Source of the DNA: Brachypodium distachyon
Lineage: Eukaryota; Streptophyta; Magnoliopsida; Poales; Poaceae
Assembly (NCBI RefSeq): GCF_000005505.3
Contig: NC_016134.3
Coordinates: 12,258,624-12,322,623 of the forward strand
Direction: 5' to 3'
Length of the DNA stretch: 64,000 bases
The position numbers and the translations under genes were made by a program. The notes beneath the pieces are model-generated. The model did not search any database and was not told where the DNA came from. It saw only the letters and a list, made by a program, of their open reading frames with translations. Of the stretch, positions 10,297 to 21,438 are shown in pieces; within the stretch, counting starts at the first letter, position 1, and each line of letters begins with the position of its first letter.

Positions 10297-13200
10297 ATGG
10301 GAACCTCATCGGGTGCGAATTTCCATCAACAACTTCCACAGGGGATGCCACCCCCGCGACACAACGGAGGTGCCCCGAGCCAGCAGACGTACCTCTCTCT
10401 GGCCTCTCTGGAGCAGGTTGGTTCGCCGGACATGCAGGACCCTGCGTCGAATTCTGGTTCGCCGGGCCATGACTCTGCCACTGAGAGTGCCAGTTCACGG
10501 GAGACCTGGCCTGTGGAGCCAAGCAAGAGCGGTGGTCCTGCTACTGCTGCGGCAGCTGCTAGAATAGTGGATAAAGATAAGGAGGTGGCTACCAAAGATG
10601 TCGCTGAGCGGCAAGTCATCCGTAGGATCCCAAGTACTGGTAGAGTGACTCTCAGGGAGGTTGCTCGGGACAGAGTTGACCTGGTTGCTGAGAAAATGAA
10701 GGTTATGCCAGAGGAGCTGTTGGATGACATCAAGACTGAGCTCCGATCAATTCTTGAAGGAAGTGGTGGTCCTCAGCATATTGAGGAGTTCTTGTACCTG
10801 CAGAAGCTCGTCCAGGGTAGAGTGGATTTGACACCAACCATGCTTCTGATGGCACACCATGTGCAGCTGGAGATCCTTGTTTCCATCAAGACTGGAATCC
10901 AGGCATTTTTGCATCCAAGTGTTAACATACCCCTGGGCCATCTCGCTGAGGTTTTCTTGTACAGGAGGTGCCGGAACATTGCCTGTCAGAGTGCTCTCCC
11001 TGCCGAAGAGTGTAGGTGCAATATATGTGGCAACAGGAATGGTTTTTGCAACCTCTGCATGTGTGTGATATGCAATAAGTTTGATTTTGAAGTCAATACT
11101 TGCCGCTGGATCGGGTGTGATTCCTGCTCTCACTGGACTCACACCGATTGCGCAATCCGTGATGGGCAGATTGGGACCGGACAGAAGATTAAGAATGGAA
11201 TTGGCCATGCAGAGATGCTTTTTCGGTGCCAAGCCTGCCAGAGGACATCTGAGTTGTTGGGCTGGGTTAGGGACGTGTTCCAACAATGTGCTCCTGGCTG
11301 GGATAGGGATGCTTTATTACGAGAACTTGAGTATGTTCGTAAGATTTTCCGCTTAAGTGAGGATTCAAAAGGGAGGAATTTGTTCAGGAGATCTGCTGAT
11401 CTGATTGAAAGATTAAGGAGTGGTACTGCTCAATCAATGAGTCCCAGAGCGCTTCTGCAGGCACTCCAAGGTAAATGCACTTCATTAACTAACCATACTT
11501 TTACATGGTGCATTTTGTCTACTCATTTTATCATGCCAAGCTAAATCAAGCTTCTCTCGGTGCCTGTTTTCACCTTTTGACTATGCTAGGGGTACTGATA
11601 CTTTTCTTATTTGCAGCTTGGTACTGTAGAACTATTAGTTGTTTGAATACATATTTCGATCTTCGGGATTCAACTCATTTTAGTGTTTCTTGTTGGGCTT
11701 GGGATCTTGCCATAGCTCCATACACTGCAGGGCACCCCCTTGAACACATCATTTTGACAATTACTAGGTACTGTGGCGTGCCAACTGGCTCGCCATACGG
11801 ACTACTTCAGGGTGTTGCATCGAATTAATATGAAGTTAGGAAGTGGTGAATAGTGCCCCAATTACGAGTCGAACGACTAATCTAGACTAGTCGCGCGACT
11901 ATTCTATTCGACGGTCGGTTCCTATTTCCCTGAGTCGACGAGTCTAGACTAGTCCACATGTTTGAGTCGATCGACTATAGGTTTAGGTTTTGGGCTTTTG
12001 GCTGGGTAAGGCACGGTCGGGAAGGGAACCCTCTCTATTTCAGTCTCTCCCTGGCCATTGGAAACAACTGGCACAGCCTTAGGTTCTTCATCCACTTCCA
12101 GTGCCTTCAAATTTGTTATACATTGCCATGTACTGTATAGTATATACTAGGTATTTCGTACAAGCTACTGCTGAAGTACATGTCGACTAGTCTAGACTAG
12201 TCTATAAGTCGGTACCCCGACGACTCGGCTCGACTCTTCGACTCATAAATCATGGAATAGTGTGAGCCTAGTTAACTCGTAGTAAGAGTTACAAACTACA
12301 TTATGCCCTGGCACTGAGTGTTGTTGGTTTGATATGTGTAAATCAGAAGAGAAAGGAGATAGATAGTAAGTGTTGTTGGCAAGGATTTAAAGATAGAAAA
12401 GATGACAACGAAGAAACAGAGAACACTATGTTTGGAGCATCCAACCGCGTAGGAACACCATTGGAAACTGTATGGAGGATATGTAGCACACAACTAAATT
12501 GTTCATAGGGAAAATTGTAGTCTGCGCTTATGCCTACCCACTTCTTCCAATCATGTGAAGAACAAGAAACAATACTGGAATATTACCGAAATAGGTTATC
12601 TAATAGGCTGGGAACATACATCTATAATAAAGGAGCAAATAAGAAGGAGAAGAATGACAAGAATACCTCCACAAGGAAGAAACCATATGGTCCAGCGTAA
12701 GGAAACACCAGCAGAGCACCAAAGAGAGGCTCCTGGGACAAAATCACCAAATAAATAAGGCCATGTTATTTTATGAATCATAGCTCTTCCAATTGCTTGA
12801 TTCAATAGTTCGTTATAAATCAGGGTGAACAGCAATCGTTTAAAGATCAACAGTTAAAGAAGAAATGGAAGACTAAGGTAAATAGAACACAACTAAATTG
12901 TTCATAGGGAAAATTCTAGTCTGCACTTATGCCTACCCACTTCTTCCAATCATGTGAAGAACAAGAAGCAATACTGGAATATTATTGAAATAGGTTATCT
13001 AATAGGCTGGGAACATACATCTATAATAAAGGAGCAAATAAGAAGGAGAAGAATGACCTCCACAAGGAAGAAACCATATGGTCCAGCGTAAGGAAACACC
13101 AGCAGAGCACCAAAGAGAGGCTCCTGGGACAAAATCACAAAATAAATAAGGCCATGTTATTTTGTGAATCATAGCTCTTCCAATTGCTTGATTCAATAGT

Positions 13201-16200
13201 TTGTTATAAATCAGGGTGAACAGCAATCGTTTAAAGATCAACAGTTAAAGAAGAAATGGAAGACTAAGGGTAAACAGAACACAACTAAATTGTTCATAGG
13301 GAAAATTCTAGTCTGCGCTTCTGCCTACCCACTTCTTCCAATCATGTGAAGAACAAGAAACAATACTGGAATATTACCGAAATAGGTTATCTAATAGGCT
13401 GGGAACATACATCTATAATAAAGGAGCAAATAAGAAGGAGAAGAATGACAAGAATACCTCCACAAGGAAGAAACCATATGGTCCAGCGTAAGGAAACACC
13501 AGCAGAGCACCAAAGAGAGGTTCCTGGGACAAAATCACAAAATAAATAAGGCCATGTTATTTTGTGAATCATAGCTCTTCCAATTGCTTGATTCAATAGT
13601 TCGTTATAAATCAGTGTGAACAGCAATCGTTTAAAGATCAACGGTTAAAGAAAAAACGGAAGACTAAGGGTAAATAGAAGTTAGGTCAATCACTTTTTCT
13701 GTATTCCTTCCTTAGTTTGTGCGTCACAGATGCCATTTCATGACAAACAATTTAGCTCAGAATGAATGAATGGCAGATAACCAATTGACCACCACAGAAG
13801 TACATAGCTTAAGCATGCGAAGGTCCTTCTGTTACATATTTACGCATAGGTTAAAACAGGCTTAGGAAGGTAAAATGGGTGACTACCTTACCATGAACTG
13901 GTAGAGCAGTAGTAATGGTAGAGCAGAAAATCGGTGGATGAAAGGATGGCATGGCAGCACGGCTAGGTAACCTCAGTAGTCAGTACAAATGCTAAAACCT
14001 GCAAATGAAAAGAGGATAAACTAAACCCATAGAAATTGTATGGAGGAACTAAAAGAGTACAGTGAGCTCACCTGGAGCTGGGGCATCGAGGGGCACCTGC
14101 AAGGAACGAAATGGGGGCAGAAAAGCACAAATCTTGTTTAAGGCCGAGATGGTTCTGGACCTGGAGATGGAGAAATTAAGAGTAGCAAAATCCGTTAGTA
14201 TTTCTAGAATTTCTCGATGAAAGGCCTAGAAAAATCTAGAGCTGAGGAGGATGAACTACCTGCGGACGGAGGGTCAACTCCGCTCCTTGAGATGGTTCCT
14301 GACTTGGAGAAATCAAGGGTAGCAAAATCCATTAATATTCTTCAAATTTCTCGATAAAAGGAGGATGAACTACCTGAATAAATTTAGATCTGAGCAGGTC
14401 GGTGGTAGACAAAGCGGACGGAGGGTGAACTCCGCTCCCTGAGATGGTTCATGACCTCTAGAAATCAAGGATAGCAAAATCCGTTAATATTCTTAAAATT
14501 TCTTGATAAAAGGCACGGAAAAAGCTAGAGCTGAGGATGAACTACCTGAAAAAGTTAGATCTGAGGAGGTTGGTGGTACTGCCTCCGCCAATTCGAAGCT
14601 GGCGCTGCTGTCCTGCTGGTGAAGCAATCCTCCTGTTCGTCCTCCCCTGCCCTCACACCGCCGACCCCAAAACTTGACTCCGCGCCAGACATGGTTTTTG
14701 AGTCACCTTGACTCAACTTGGCGACTCAAAAACGACGGCGTCAGAACCTCCTTCAACAGAATCCCTTCCTACAACTCTGCCGAGGGAAGGGGAAGAAAGG
14801 GGGAGCATATCAGGGTGCTGGGATGGAGATGAGGCGACAGTAAATCAAGCACTACAGGAGGGCGAGGAGGGGAGGAACACGATGCCTGGAGGCCAGAGCT
14901 GGCAACGCGAGGGGTAGTTTGGAGGTACAGAAGAGAGTTTGGGATGGAGGGGTGGCGGCGCGGAGAAGGGGTGGGAGACGAGGTGTGTGGAAGGATTTAG
15001 GGTTTGCGGCAGCCCTTGACAGTGGGATTGGTGTGTGGGGAGCAACCACAGCCTTCCTTTCTCACCTAAAAAAAATCCAACGCTCCACGATAGATCTAAG
15101 GAACGAACGGCCCAGAAGCTTGGGATGCAAGAGAGTTAGGGACAGAGGGGTGGCGGCGGGGAGAAGGGGCGGGAGACGAGGTGTGTGGAAGGATTTAGGG
15201 ATTGCGGCATGCTTGACAGTGGGATTGGTGTGTGGGGAGCAACCACAGCCTTCCTTTTTCACCTAAAATAATCCAACGCTCCAGGATAAATCTAAGGAAA
15301 CGAACGGCCCAGAAGCTTGGAATGCCAGTTTTGAACGATTGTGTCTGAGCTGGAGATGCAGAGCCCCTGTATGGCCAGTGCTTCATGCACGGGTGACTTT
15401 TAGTAAATTGAATTCCGCAAATTGATAGGCATCCTCTGAACAAATACCCCAATGCCTTTGAACTAAAAAATAGTTGGAGTAAACTCTTCTTAGAGCTACC
15501 AAAAGAGTGAAAGCTGAAGTATTCCACCATCATGACTCTCCAGGGATATTAACATGTATTTTGTAGAAAAGGCATATCAACAACATTAAATGTATTCAAA
15601 TACACATTCTCTTTTTCTGTTGTTTAGCGTGCAAGAAGTACAGCTGGTTGGGTAATAGTGCCTGCTCCCATCCAGCTCATATCTACTCATCTGTTGTCTG
15701 AGGCAACCAAAATATATGATGCACTCTATGGTTGCTGAATTGATAATAATTTCCATAGAAGTCATCATCACACTTGTTTGTAATGTGCATACCATTTTAA
15801 GATGAGAAAAACTCATTTATAGTTGGTGAATTCATTATCATTTGAAGTCAAAATGATTTGGTTTCTAAAAAACTGATTTCTGTGTTGTGCAGTCGGATTG
15901 GTTCTCTTCTGTGATTCTTTTTTTGGCAAGTCGTTGTTGGTCTGATTAAATACAGTTTTGATGTCAAAAGCTATGTTTGTAGTTTGCATATAACTATCAT
16001 TTGATTCTGTTGATCATACAAATGTATAGCTAGAGGTCTCCATGTTTTTAGTGTACCAATGAGCCCAAGAGACGAGTCCATGTTCGATACTGGTCTTTGT
16101 TCCAACTAGCACAACTCCTGTGTGATGATGCTCCTGTCTAAACAAAAAAAAATGCTATACATGTTTGAGAATAGTTCTGTACTAGTACTACATATCACTT

Positions 16201-17293
16201 TGTTCCAGCTAGCACAACATCCATGCAGTGCTCCGGGTGAAACAAAAAAAAATGCAATCCTGTATAAAGATGATGTTGTACTATCATTTGCTGTCTCAGA
16301 CCAACTAGTTCGTAAGTAGTCACACTTAAATGTTTCAGTCTAATCAAATGGGGTGTGGTGAGAAGGTGACAGACCTTTGCCACACCTGTTGAGATCTCTA
16401 TAACCTTAAAGATACATAATATTCTCAGTTTTTGTGAGTTTGTGTTTCTGCATGATTCATAACTTGTTAGTCGTACTTTTGGGGCATGAAAAATCAGCAT
16501 ATGGTAATTTATACGCAATTAGCAGTACAAAAACTTGAAGGTCAAGGCATTATTTTAATGCATTTATCTGCCTTCTGCCTATCTAATCTGTAATTCTGAA
16601 CCTGTATTTCCTTCCGAGAACTTGAACCTGACGTATTAACTATATTCCCCAGAGCTTGAGATGGATTTCCCGAAGATCTCCGAAAATGAAGAATTGGGGC
16701 GCCTGATCTCTCCCCATGAGGCTTGCAATAGAATCGCTGAGGTTGTCCAAGAGGCCGTCAGAAAGATGGAGTTAGTTGCTGAAGAGAAGTTGCGGATGGT
16801 CAAGAAGGCCCGGCATGCGGTGGAGTCCTGCGACCGTGAGCTGGAGGAGAAGGCAAGGGAGGCACGAGAGATCCAGGCGGAGCGGGTGCGGAAGCAGCAG
16901 CAGGTGGTGGAGCTTGAGAGCATTGTCCGGCTGAAGAGCGCGGAGGCCGAGATGTTCCAGCTCAAGGCGAACGAGGCTCGCCAGGAGGCCGAGCAGCTGC
17001 TGAGCATCGCACAGGCCAAGTCGGAGAAGGCGGAGCAGGACTACGCAAGCATGTACCTCAAGCGCCGCCTGGAGGAGGCTGAGGCGGAGAAGCAGTACAT
17101 CTTTGAGAAGATCAGGCTGCAGGAGACCCAAAGGCCAGTGCCACCGCCTCCTCAGGCGAGCAGCAGCCGGGCTGCCTCCGGGGCTGCCCCTGGCGAGCAA
17201 TCGCAGATGATGATGCTGTCCAAGATTCAGGACCTGCTGAAGAACGTCCGCAGCATGCCATCCGGCAAGTCGGACGGGCAGCTGTCGAAATAG
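10297..17293 (+). CDS. OBE1-like: OBERON-like PHD-finger protein (2 coding exons)
   Basis: Coding exons are 10297-11470 and 16653-17293 (acceptor ttccccag, phase 1), giving 604 residues, the usual OBERON size. OBERON/PVIP proteins are nuclear PHD-finger regulators needed for meristem maintenance and embryonic root initiation. Some were first found as potyvirus VPg interactors. A low-complexity N-terminus (about 1-110) precedes a conserved helical region with MPEELLDDIKTELRSILEG. A C-rich PHD-type finger follows (about 241-310: CNICGNRNGFCNLCMCVICN, GCDSCSHWTHTDC, FRCQAC), then GWVRDVF. Exon 2 encodes a long coiled coil (about 430-550) and a short polar tail. The Met at 10297 is chosen because it follows the acceptor and begins MGTSSG; the frame is also open upstream only inside the intron. 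The 5.2-kb intron is loaded with repeats. The exact paralogue is not resolved. Confidence 0.9.
11856..12254. mobile_element. Small hAT-like non-autonomous element in OBERON intron
   Basis: A 399-bp segment is flanked by the exact 8-bp direct repeat GAATAGTG (11848-11855 and 12255-12262). The ends carry imperfect inverted repeats (attacgagtcgaa against ttatgagtcgaa). The subterminal regions both contain actagtctagactagtcg-type motifs in inverted orientation. The 8-bp duplication and subterminal repeats fit the hAT superfamily. There is no coding capacity. Confidence 0.7.
12491..13678 (-). repeat. Triplicated about 395-bp segment carrying a short exon
   Basis: Three tandem copies start at 12491, 12890 and 13282 (periods 399 and 392) and are highly similar. 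On the - strand each holds a 66-bp block bounded by a consensus acceptor (tgtcccag) and donor (gtattc), at 12667-12732 in copy 1. It translates without stops to EPLFGALLVFPYAGPYGFFL plus VE. This looks like a short exon, for a hydrophobic segment, of an unidentified gene lying antisense in the OBERON intron. Copy 2 has lost six bases at the donor side. Confidence 0.7.
13976..14692 (-). pseudogene. Antisense gene-fragment exons in OBERON intron
   Basis: Read on - from an ATG at 14692, a 146-bp exon (14547-14692, MSGAESSFGVGGVRAGEDEQ...) ends at a GT donor but meets a TAA just before it. Further on, a 25-bp micro-exon (14072-14096) is bounded by ccttgcag and gtgagc, and another block near 13976-14003 by tttgcag and gttacc. 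With the triplicated exon at 12.5-13.7 kb this suggests a multi-exon gene piece inserted antisense. The family is not recognised, and the stop and repeated segments argue for a decayed copy. Confidence 0.4.
14148..14545. repeat. Three diverged copies of an about 145-bp unit
   Basis: The motif gagatggttc-x-gacctggag followed by agcaaaatcc and atttctcgat recurs at about 14148, 14291 and 14440. Each is followed by gaggatgaactacctg, which on the - strand is a repeated splice-donor-like sequence (cag|gtagttcatcc). Confidence 0.7.
14932..15320. repeat. About 190-bp tandem duplication
   Basis: 14932-15120 and 15121-15320 are near-identical (gggtggcggc, ggagacgaggtgtgtggaag, cagtgggattggtgtgtggg, acggcccagaagcttgg). 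Both lie in the OBERON intron. No coding meaning was recognised. Confidence 0.8.
15330..16640. other. Remaining OBERON intron sequence
   Basis: The stretch is AT-rich with no gene recognised. A motif of about 65 bp (tttgttccaactagcacaac ... aaacaaaaaaaaatgc) occurs at 16096 and again at 16199. The sequence ends in the functional acceptor used at 16653. Confidence 0.6.
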
Positions 17294-19493
17294 GCAGCCG
17301 CTGCTGCATCTGATTAGTAGGGTGGTGCTGTTGTCATAGTTACTGCAAAGGTAAAGCCGTTAAATCTGGAATGTTTATCGTAATCTCTGAACTTTAGTGA
17401 CTGCTCGGTCTGATCATGTATGCATCCTTGTAAGTTGTAACCAAACTGTGTCCTAGATATACTGAACTGGATCGTTGTAAAATTTACAGTTGTTCCGGTA
17501 TAAACTTGGTTTCATTAACTTGTCTTGCTGGTGGCTGCTGACTCTCCCTTCATCAAGCAGATGACGTTGGAAGCGCGGATCTGTGACCAGGAATCCCATG
17601 GATTCTTTGCTTATTCTGGTTTAAACATTTTGAAATTTCAATTTGCATGATAGCTTCACAATCTGGGTAATACAAAAGAGAAGCTGAATTTAAAGTTTCA
17701 ACATTGAAAATCTATATCAATATATTAAATTGGAGTTGGTGGTGATGCTACGGGCGTCGCAGTTGCGGTACGTCACCTCACCGAAATTATGTCCAATATG
17801 CTATCTAATACCCTAGGTCTTGAAGCCGTCCGTCTTCGTCCATCCTCAGCGCAAGCCCCCTCCTCTTGATCTCCCGCACGACACGAGTGCAAGCTCCCGG
17901 CCTCCTCAGTCCCCACACGAAAATTATTTCGTAGTAACGCACGGACATTCTGCTAGTTATTAGAAAAACTCAGATCCTTAGGGGAAGAAACCTTGAAGTT
18001 TTCTTAGATGGAGGAAAGACCCCACATGCAGACATGCTGGCTCCACCCATATTGTCACGGCGCAATTGGATTGAGCCCTAGTTGGCAGCCCCAAAACAGG
18101 GTATCATGGAAGCATTATCAGCGATTTTTTGCATTGAAAATCAATATAGAAATCGTTAAATTTTGAAATCCTGATATTTTAAGCTCAACATCGAAATGAC
18201 AATTCTGTAGTTTTGGACATATTCGGCCAAACCTATAATGTGGACATTTGAATCCTAAAATCAACACAATTTCAAAAACTAGATCAAACTGTAACTATCC
18301 AAACTCGTAATACGGAGTAATTAGAATATGTCAACACGTAGGAACAAAAAGGCAAACCTCCACATTCTGGACTTACTTTAGTTATTAACATTTCATAAAC
18401 TTCGCCGGAAGGAAACAATTAACGACCATTTCTTGCAGGGAATAGAATAGTGGAGCCTATCAATGACCATGCATCAGAATAGCTAGCGCGCGTGCACGGC
18501 AATCTTGGATTCCGGATTATCTAATTACTGGCTGCTTAACCCGTCAACCGATTCAATCCATCCATAAAGGTTTCTAACTACTCCCTCGTCAAAAATTGCA
18601 ATTACCCGAAAATATACATTAAAAGTAGAGAAGTGGGCAAATGATTAAGTAAGTAGGGGCAATCTCATTATTTCATTAATCTAGTGTAACAAGATTATAA
18701 AGTTTAGTGAGGGGCAGCTGGCCCCACATCTCTTAACCTGGATCCGTCCATGCCATCCGTCTCATACTAAGTGGTTTTCTATCACATATATCTACACGTT
18801 TTTTAGTAGGACATATATACACTCATATTTGCGGAGGGGAGGAAGTACTGATCCTCGACGGATCGATTCCGCCCACCGAACCCGGTCGAACGCACAGCAA
18901 GGACGCAGACGAAGATTGAGTAAAAAGAGAAAAAATAAAAGAAAGAAGAAAGGAAGAAGAAGTGCCGGAGATCACCAACTCCGGGTTCGGCTGGAATATT
19001 GTCCTTGGGCGAAAAAGGCCGGATGAGATCGATGGACGCACCAGAAATTAAGTTAAGTATCGCAGTACAAAATGTTGTTCTCGTCCCGTTGTCACGTGTT
19101 CGTACGTGCGGACGGACACCGAGACTCCATGACGATGCTACGTACTCTGGCTGCGTGCACGAGGAAACACGTCGCGGCGACTCGGCATATATAACGCGCG
19201 CCAAGTCGTGGGTCCAAGAAGACGCGTCGATCTACGTGCGCTCTGCTCTGCTGCCAGAACGACGACCGAATCTCACTCACCCAATCCACCCAGTGGTCGC
19301 TGGCCAAGTCAAACTCAACTCAAACCGGCCCTGGTCGACGTCACGACACATGCGCCTCCTCTCGGATATTGGAGCCATGCATGCTGCACGTGTTACGAGC
19401 CAAGGCCGGCAGCCTAGATAAAGCTAAGAGATCGTCAGCTTGTTTTAGAGAAAAATAATAATGGCATGTAAATTGTCTATAAGAATTTAAATA
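17294..19493. other. OBERON 3' UTR and intergenic sequence
   Basis: The first about 250 bp after the stop are the likely 3' UTR. The remainder has no gene. A TATA-like catatataa with GC-rich sequence downstream occurs at about 19187-19195, but no open frame with protein similarity follows it. Confidence 0.45.
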
Positions 19494-19623
19494 CTCTCCT
19501 CTCTCCGTCTCACAAAAGATGTCTCAAATGTGTCAAAATTTAGAGGCATTTATATATGACTAAGTGTATAGATGCATTTAAATTTAATCAAAGTTAAGAC
19601 ATCTTTGTTTGACGGAAGAATAG
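19494..19623. mobile_element. Degraded Stowaway-like MITE
   Basis: It begins CTCTCCTCTCTCCGTCTCAC after TA (19492-19493) and ends ttgacggaagaatag before TA. The interior carries the usual inverted pair (agatgtctcaaatgtg and ttaagacatctttgtt). The TIRs are decayed relative to the consensus CTCCCTCCGT. Confidence 0.65.
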
Positions 19624-19629
19624 TATAAT

Positions 19630-20740
19630 ATTTGTGCTATAGTTGAAGGGGAGAGAAGAGAAAGCGAGCTATAAGTTAATAGCCAGCTGCACGACTCATA
19701 TAGATTTTCTCATTTGTTTCACAATACACCTTATTTTCCTTTTGAAACCCGCACTCAGCCAATAATTACTCACATCCATTTACTATTAATCCAATATGAG
19801 TGGTCAGGCAGTAGAAACGAGAGCTGTCTTAATTAAGGGCACAAATTTATATGAGTTGTTTTTTGAAACGGAGGACTATAGAAGACTTATAGCTGGTTGT
19901 TGATTACAACTATTATTCTTGCTTTAGCTGCCAATGCCACATCTCTTTTTTACATTCTTATCATGCTTTTAAGTGGAGTTCCATTATTGGTGTTGGTTGG
20001 GTAGTGGTTGATCATAGACAACCATAGCCTAGTGGATAACTAACACCAGCCATTGGTGGAGCCAACCGGTTAAGCGGAAATTTTGCCCACAAACAAACAA
20101 AACAAACATTGTGGTCGAGCTTTTACGTCCGACTGCCCCAAGAGACCCGACGAGTTGTACACGAAATTTTATTGGCTCTTGACTATATATGCATTTTGTT
20201 TTGTTCATAATTTTGGGACCGCTCACACGTGATTATGTTTTTCAGACGAAAAATGCAAACACGTAGTATCTCGACCTATTACTCAGACGACTAATTATGA
20301 GTATTTAAAAATGAAGTCATATGTAAAACTACAGTACTTCCCCGTATAAACTAATTGATAAGAACCGATAGAAAAAAAGGCTCATCTACCGGCCACGCCC
20401 AGCTTCTTCTACGTTTGGTGCTATTGTACGTCTTCAAAAGTTAGGATTTGGTCAATCGGCAGCGGCGCTATGGTGGTGATGGTGGTACTATACGGGTCAA
20501 GGATAAGGTTTTTTGATTTCTCGTCCACCTCGTCAACGACGATCCTGCCGGTGGCGTCGAGGAGTGCGGTACGGTTGGTCGCTGCTCTTCTGTAGCGGTG
20601 GATGTGGTTCTGTGTTTGTGTTTTGCAGGTCGTCGTGTATCATTTTATTAGTTTCTTTCCGATCGATGAGACTCGGCCAGTTTCGACCTCATCGTGGAGT
20701 TAGTGTGGATAAGTCTTCTCAGATCCGTCTGGCCGGATCT
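19630..20740. other. Intergenic, nothing recognised
   Basis: AT-rich sequence with no gene. Short motifs such as gctataagttaatagccagc resemble remnants of grass MITEs, but no paired ends were found. Confidence 0.4.
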
Positions 20741-20935
20741 CGGATGGCCATCCAACACTCTTCGTTGTTTTCTTCTCCGGAACGGTAATTTATTTCTCAG
20801 ATCACGGTCCCCGGCGTCTTCTGTATTCGTTTGGCTGGATGTTGGATGGTCATCCAACCCTCTTTGTCGTTTTCTTCTCTGGGACGGTGGTCTGTTTTCT
20901 CAGATCACTGTTTCCGGCGTCTTCTGGCTCCGACC
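20740..20935. repeat. About 102-bp tandem duplication
   Basis: The motif catccaac-c-ctctt...ttttcttctccggaacgg...ctcagatcac...ccggcgtcttctg at about 20749 is repeated at about 20851 with roughly 15% change by eye. Confidence 0.7.
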
Positions 20936-21290
20936 GGTGACTTCCCGGCTGCTAAGTCAACATCGGTTTCCTGGCTCCGACGTGGTTTGGAGGTCCAAAG
21001 ACCGCATCGAGTTTCGTTCACGGCACGCCACCGGCGAGTGTAGTAAAAAAACAACGACGTTTGCCTAAGGAACTTGCGTGTAATTTTTTTTATTTTAAAA
21101 ATGGCTCTGTAAGATTGGTTAATTTTAATACCGTGTATGGCCTTGGCCTTCTCGAAAAAGAAAATACCCCGTATAAAATGAAGTTCCTGGAGGAAAGCGA
21201 CCGCGCCTTCCCTTCACGTCTACGGAGACAGTCGACGCACGCGCGCCGGTACGCAAAGGCGGGCCGCGGCCGCCCGCCCTCCTCCTCTTT

Positions 21291-21310
21291 TTTCTATAAA
21301 ACCCCTCGCT
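21291..21310 (+). promoter_or_regulatory. TATA box of RAMP4/SERP gene
   Basis: tctataaaacccc (TATAAA at 21295-21300) lies about 140 bp before the start codon at the right distance for the C-rich leader that follows. It is preceded by a strongly GC-rich upstream segment. Confidence 0.7.
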
Positions 21311-21438
21311 CTTGTCCTAAAAATGGCACAAGGCCACACCCCGCAGATCCCAGCAGCCCAACTCCTCCCCTCCCTCATCCAGCTCCCCTACGTCCCCGGC
21401 CGCCGACGAGCTCAGCAGGGATCTTGCGACTCGCGAAG

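Noticed and set aside
11471..11544. Extension of the OBERON exon past 11470
   Set aside because: The frame merely reads into the intron; a clear donor and the distant second exon complete the protein.
18803..19421. Several overlapping ORFs of 70-140 codons
   Set aside because: No shared protein motif, no splice context, and both strands equally open.
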